From JBBKWQ01 sp037969115 (GTDB lineage Bacteria; Actinomycetota; Acidimicrobiia; Acidimicrobiales; Ilumatobacteraceae): 42,745 nt of DNA. The stretch's first letter is position 1; each line of letters begins with the position of its first letter. A model generated the notes under the pieces. That model saw nothing but the letters and a program-made list of their open reading frames with translations. It had not been told where the DNA came from and did no database searches. Position numbers and translations under genes: made by a program. Shown here piece by piece: positions 39,431 to 42,745 of the stretch. The DNA is taken from positions 1-42,745 of the forward strand of contig JBBKWQ010000089.1 in the NCBI GenBank assembly GCA_037969115.1. The letters are read 5' to 3'.

Positions 39431-40591
39431 TCACTCCTCGGTGATCGCCGTCTCGGTCGAGTTCGCCGACCGAGCGAGGCACAGCGCACGGACGGCGAGC
39501 ACCGCACGAGCGTCGCCGGCCACCTCGTCGTAGAACTCCTCGCGATAGCTCGAGTCGGTGACGCTCGCCACGGCGAATTGCAGCATCGAGAAGGCCGAGA
39601 TGAACCCGGCCACCGCGAGGTGTTCCCACGTCAGTACGGTCTGGCCACCGAACAGCGTCAACGTCGCGATCGGGTCGATCTCGGTGGCCGTGGTCCATTG
39701 CAGCACCGTCTCGGAGCGCACCGCCAGCAGCCCGAATCCCACGTAGAACACACCGATCGTGACGCCGATCAGCACGACTTGCACGGCCTGGCTGATCGTC
39801 AACAGGATCCCCAGATTGATCCGGTCGACACGCTGCAGGTCGGGGTCGGGAACCGGCAGCGCGGCTGGCACGTCGCCGAGTGGCGCATCTGTCGACGTCG
39901 CCAAAGCACAGATCTCGTCCCACGATGTGAACGCCGCCAGATGCGAGATCTCCTTCGGCAGACGGAGGAACAGGAACGCCATCGCGAGCCCGAACAGCAC
40001 CGAAACACAGATCGCGAAGTAAGCCGGCCTGAAGTCGTGTGCAACCTGCCACATCTCGGCGTTGAGAAAGATGAACGCCGTGAGCAGCAGCAGCAGGGGC
40101 AAACCGCGCGCGACGAGTTGCGTCACGGTTCGGAACTGGCGGATCGCCTGCATCAGACCGACTCGCAGCGCCGGCACGAGTCCGTATGCGGTGACGAGGT
40201 AGGCCAACCCGACCAGTACGAGGTTGAACCCCGCCACCGCGACGGCACCCGACCACCCGCGGCTGCCGAGCATGGCTGCGACCACGGCCGGAAGGACGAC
40301 GAACGCTGCGAGCTCGCCGATGCCGATGGCGTCGGGGAGTTGGAGCGCAGGGCGATGTCGCACGACGTTGAGCACCACGAATCCAGCGGCGACGACAGCG
40401 ACGCCGCCGATGAACACGCCCGCCTGTGCCCATCCGGAGTAGTTCGAGCTGAAACTCGTGAACATCTCGATCGTCAACACGGCCAGCAGGAACGGCCAGG
40501 CACGTGTGAACACGTCCTGCGTCGCGGAATACTCCGAGATCGCATGCGGCAAGCCTCGTTTGATGAACCAACGTTCGATCTCAGGCGACAT
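39431..40591 (-). CDS. Polytopic membrane protein of unknown function
   Basis: A 386-residue protein with about eight membrane helices, for example AWPFLLAVLTIEMF, AGVFIGGVAVVAAGFVVL, LAAFVVLPAVVAAML, AVAVAGFNLVLVGLAYLV, LPLLLLLTAFIFL, AICVSVLFGLAMAFLFL and VVLIGVTIGVFYVGFGLLAV. A soluble loop of about 50 residues precedes the last helices. The N-terminus IERWFIKRGLPHAI is distinctive. I do not recognise a function. ATG 40591 lies 11 bases inside the end of the iclR gene, so the two are coupled; a TTG five codons upstream is the alternative. The link with a branched-chain regulator makes a transport-related role possible but unproven. Confidence 0.72.
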   Translation of the reverse strand: MSPEIERWFIKRGLPHAISEYSATQDVFTRAWPFLLAVLTIEMFTSFSSNYSGWAQAGVFIGGVAVVAAGFVVLNVVRHRPALQLPDAIGIGELAAFVVLPAVVAAMLGSRGWSGAVAVAGFNLVLVGLAYLVTAYGLVPALRVGLMQAIRQFRTVTQLVARGLPLLLLLTAFIFLNAEMWQVAHDFRPAYFAICVSVLFGLAMAFLFLRLPKEISHLAAFTSWDEICALATSTDAPLGDVPAALPVPDPDLQRVDRINLGILLTISQAVQVVLIGVTIGVFYVGFGLLAVRSETVLQWTTATEIDPIATLTLFGGQTVLTWEHLAVAGFISAFSMLQFAVASVTDSSYREEFYDEVAGDARAVLAVRALCLARSANSTETAITEE

Positions 40592-41231
40592 GTCCCGCGC
40601 TTCCAATCGCCTGGGCAGCCGACACGACGGCGCCGCCGAATCGATCTCCCGGATGCCGGGTGAGCCGGTTGACGGGGCCCGACACGCTCACTGCGGCCAC
40701 CATGGACCCGTCAGGGGTGATGACCGGTGAACTCACCGAGGCCACGCCGGGTTCGCGTTCCTCCACGCTCTCGATCCACCCGAGGGCGGACGCCTCGCCG
40801 GACAACACACGGCCCGCCGAGCCCACGTCGAGCGGGAAGAGTACCCCCTCGGGAACGATCCAACGCAACGCGTGCGGGGACTGCAGCGACGACACACACC
40901 GTCGTTGGCGACCCTCTCGCACGAACAACTGCACGCTCTCGCCGGTTTCGGAGCGGAGCGTCTCGAGCACCGGGAGTGCGAGCTCCACCAACGGGAATCG
41001 GTCGCCCGCTGCCCGGCCGAGAGCGACGAGCTCGGGACCGAGGTCGAACTGCCCCCGCTCGTCGCGGCGCAGGAGGCCATGCGCTTCGAGGGCAACGGCA
41101 AGACGATGAGCCGTCGCCCGCGGCAGTCCGGTGGCGGCCTGCAATCCGCCGAGCCCGACCGGTTCGCGCTCCACCGCCCTGAGCACCTGCACCGCCTTGT
41201 CGAGCACACCGACTCCCGTTACGATGTCCAT
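40581..41231 (-). CDS. IclR-family regulator, NdgR/LtbR-like
   Basis: A 216-residue DNA-binding regulator. The N-terminal winged helix-turn-helix has GVGVLDKAVQVLRAVE, LQAATGLPRATAHRLAVAL and the FDLGPELVAL wing. The effector domain has GESVQLFVREGRQRRCVSSL, EREPGVASVSSPVITPDG and AAVSVSGPVNRLTRHPG. These last blocks and the divergent leuC match NdgR of Streptomyces and LtbR of Corynebacterium, regulators of leuCD and other amino-acid genes. The protein is about 20 residues shorter than the NdgR I recall (near 238), with the shortfall between GSAGRVLSG and the GWIESVEER block. It starts inside the operator palindrome, implying autoregulation. Confidence 0.88.
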   Translation of the reverse strand: MDIVTGVGVLDKAVQVLRAVEREPVGLGGLQAATGLPRATAHRLAVALEAHGLLRRDERGQFDLGPELVALGRAAGDRFPLVELALPVLETLRSETGESVQLFVREGRQRRCVSSLQSPHALRWIVPEGVLFPLDVGSAGRVLSGEASALGWIESVEEREPGVASVSSPVITPDGSMVAAVSVSGPVNRLTRHPGDRFGGAVVSAAQAIGSAGHVA

Positions 41232-41247
41232 ACCGCAAGAACGGTAT
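41230..41247. promoter_or_regulatory. Operator palindrome ATACCG-n6-CGGTAT between iclR and leuC
   Basis: A perfect 6-base dyad with a 6-base centre overlaps the iclR start codon and contains its likely -10 (TACCGT on the minus strand, 41246-41241). It ends 22 bases before the leuC start. The whole gap is only 38 bases, so one protein bound here could control both genes. Confidence 0.65.
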
Positions 41248-41269
41248 CTCAGAAAGTGAGACGACCGCA

Positions 41270-42745
41270 ATGACGTCGCCAGAACCAGAATCCGGCCACG
41301 AGCCGAGCAGTACAACGACCGCCACACCGACGAGTTCGCCGACCGGTACGCCAACCACCCTGCCCGAAAAGCTCTGGAACCGGCATCTCGTCAACTCTGC
41401 CGACGGCGCGGCCGATCTGATCTACATCGATCTCCACCTCATCCACGAGGTCACGAGCCCTCAGGCGTTCGATGGCCTGCGTATGAGTGGTCGCAGCGTC
41501 CGTCGCCCCGAGCAGACGATTGCTACGGAAGATCACAACGTCCCGACCGAGAACATCGACCAGCCGATCGCCGACGAGATCTCGGCCAAGCAGGTCGACA
41601 CCCTCCGGGCGAACACCGCCGAGTTCGGCATCACCAACTTCCCGATGGGCGATCCAGACCAGGGCATCGTGCACGTCATCGGGCCCGAACAAGGGCGCAC
41701 GCTGCCTGGCATGACCATCGTGTGCGGCGACAGCCACACTGCGACCCACGGCGCGTTCGGCGCCCTTGCGTTCGGCATCGGCACCAGCGAGGTCGAGCAC
41801 GTGCTCGCGACACAGACGCTTCCTCAGACGCGCCCCAAGTGGATGGCAGTGAACGTCGACGGAACCACTCCGGATGGCGTCACGGCCAAGGACATCGTTC
41901 TGGCCATCATCGGCAGGATCGGGACCGGCGGAGGCATCGGCCACGTCATCGAGTACCGAGGCGCAGCGATTCGGGCTCTGACCATGGAAGGCCGCATGAC
42001 GCTGTGCAACATGTCGATCGAGGCAGGCGCGAAGGCAGGTCTCGTCGCACCCGACGAGACGACGTTCGCGTATCTGCGCGGGCTCGACCACGCTCCTGCC
42101 GGAGACGCCTGGAATGCGGCGGTCGACGACTGGCGCACGCTGCGGAGCGACGCCGGCGCAGCGTGGGACAAAGAGGTCGTCATCGATGCATCGTCGCTCA
42201 CGCCACAGGTCACCTGGGGCACCAACCCGGCCCAGGTTGCGTCGATCGACGGTTCGGTTCCGTCGCCCGACTCCTTCAATGACGCGACGACCCGTGAGAA
42301 CGTGTCACGGGCGCTCGTGTACATGGGTCTCACAGCCGGCACCCCGATCCGCGACATCAGCGTCGACACCGTCTTCATCGGTTCGTGCACCAACAGCCGG
42401 ATCGAAGATCTTCGGGCGGCAGCCGATGTCTTCGCCACTGCCGTGTCGCACGGCCGCAAGGTCTCGGCGAAACGGGTGATGGTCGTGCCCGGCTCACACC
42501 GGGTCAAGAAACAGGCAGAAGCCGAAGGTCTCGACCGGATCTTCGCCGACGCCGGCGCCGACTGGCGCGAGCCGGGTTGCTCGATGTGTCTGGCGATGAA
42601 CCCCGACAAGCTGGCGCCTGGCGAGCGGGCGGCCAGCACGAGCAACCGCAATTTCGAAGGGCGTCAAGGTCGAGGCGGACGGACGCACCTCGTGTCGCCC
42701 GCGGTTGCAGCGGCGACTGCCATCCTCGGCCACTTCGGCACGCCG
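41270..42745 (+). CDS. leuC: 3-isopropylmalate dehydratase large subunit (partial at right edge)
   Basis: Isomerises 2-isopropylmalate through a [4Fe-4S] cluster, together with LeuD, which should follow outside the window; with CimA present it may also act on citramalate. The 492 visible residues are nearly full length: LWNRHLV, YIDLHLIHEVTSPQAF, DHNVPT, GDSHTATHGAFGALAFGIG, IGRIGTGGGIGHVIEY, and cluster Cys in GSCTNSR and GCSMC. The N-terminus has about 32 Ser/Thr/Pro-rich residues before the conserved LPEKLWNRH, and no start codon lies closer. A ribosome site is not evident. The reading frame runs to the last base, and the stop is not reached. Confidence 0.95.
   Translation, partial: MTSPEPESGHEPSSTTTATPTSSPTGTPTTLPEKLWNRHLVNSADGAADLIYIDLHLIHEVTSPQAFDGLRMSGRSVRRPEQTIATEDHNVPTENIDQPIADEISAKQVDTLRANTAEFGITNFPMGDPDQGIVHVIGPEQGRTLPGMTIVCGDSHTATHGAFGALAFGIGTSEVEHVLATQTLPQTRPKWMAVNVDGTTPDGVTAKDIVLAIIGRIGTGGGIGHVIEYRGAAIRALTMEGRMTLCNMSIEAGAKAGLVAPDETTFAYLRGLDHAPAGDAWNAAVDDWRTLRSDAGAAWDKEVVIDASSLTPQVTWGTNPAQVASIDGSVPSPDSFNDATTRENVSRALVYMGLTAGTPIRDISVDTVFIGSCTNSRIEDLRAAADVFATAVSHGRKVSAKRVMVVPGSHRVKKQAEAEGLDRIFADAGADWREPGCSMCLAMNPDKLAPGERAASTSNRNFEGRQGRGGRTHLVSPAVAAATAILGHFGTP

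Noticed and set aside
1..42745. CRISPR arrays, insertion sequences and transposases
   Set aside because: No regularly spaced repeats and no transposase frames were found; the only mobile-element gene is the edge integrase.

Overview
This window looks like a chromosomal segment of a high-GC actinobacterium. An Acidimicrobiia/Ilumatobacter-type organism is my best guess, inferred from gene content and style rather than from any marker gene. Coding density is high, and many genes carry a TANNNT -10 hexamer (often TAGCGT) only 6-10 bases before the start codon, the signature of leaderless mRNAs. The window cuts a tyrosine integrase at the left edge and leuC at the right edge.

Layout. 1-1152: an integrase gene just past the 3' end of tRNA-Glu, then tRNA-Gln. 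1210-8027: YdcF-like protein, glutamyl-tRNA synthetase and the large NAD-glutamate dehydrogenase. 8150-12103: VIT-type transporter, purEK, a DUF2237 protein and cyclopropane-fatty-acid synthase. 12248-15173: an ECF sigma/anti-sigma pair whose anti-sigma carries a Kelch-like outer domain, then an alpha/beta hydrolase. 15198-19768: a LolCDE/MacB-like ABC exporter and two poorly known genes. 19835-24322: citramalate synthase behind an isoleucine leader-peptide attenuator, then a fused Baeyer-Villiger monooxygenase/esterase. 24323-25150: the only long gene-free stretch, probably encoding a structured RNA. 25151-29202: ureohydrolase, DGPF protein with ECF42-type sigma factor, CapA-like protein. 29253-34942: leuB-ilvE, divergent greA, a second hydrolase that seems to start at CTG, a UbiB-like kinase and a double-FKBP lipoprotein. 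34970-39367: nadA-nadB and nadC, separated by an opposite-strand membrane gene. 39431-42745: membrane protein, IclR (NdgR/LtbR-like) regulator and divergent leuC with a clear operator palindrome.

How the genes fit together. Several belong to branched-chain amino acid synthesis: cimA makes citramalate for isoleucine, leuC and leuB act in the leucine branch (and on citramalate products), ilvE transaminates, and the IclR regulator sits at leuC. GltX, tRNA-Glu, tRNA-Gln and NAD-GDH concern glutamate. The order leuB-ilvE ... cimA ... gltX/tRNAs ... iclR-leuC echoes the arrangement I recall in Streptomyces and Mycobacterium, here opened by insertions and inversions.

The strongest regulatory discovery is upstream of cimA: a promoter, a leaderless 11-residue peptide rich in Ile, a hairpin beginning at its stop codon, and a terminator with a U-rich tail. 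The most open question is the RNA-like region at 24.55-25.06 kb, which has three GAAA-tetraloop hairpins and ends in a ladder of mutually exclusive hairpins.
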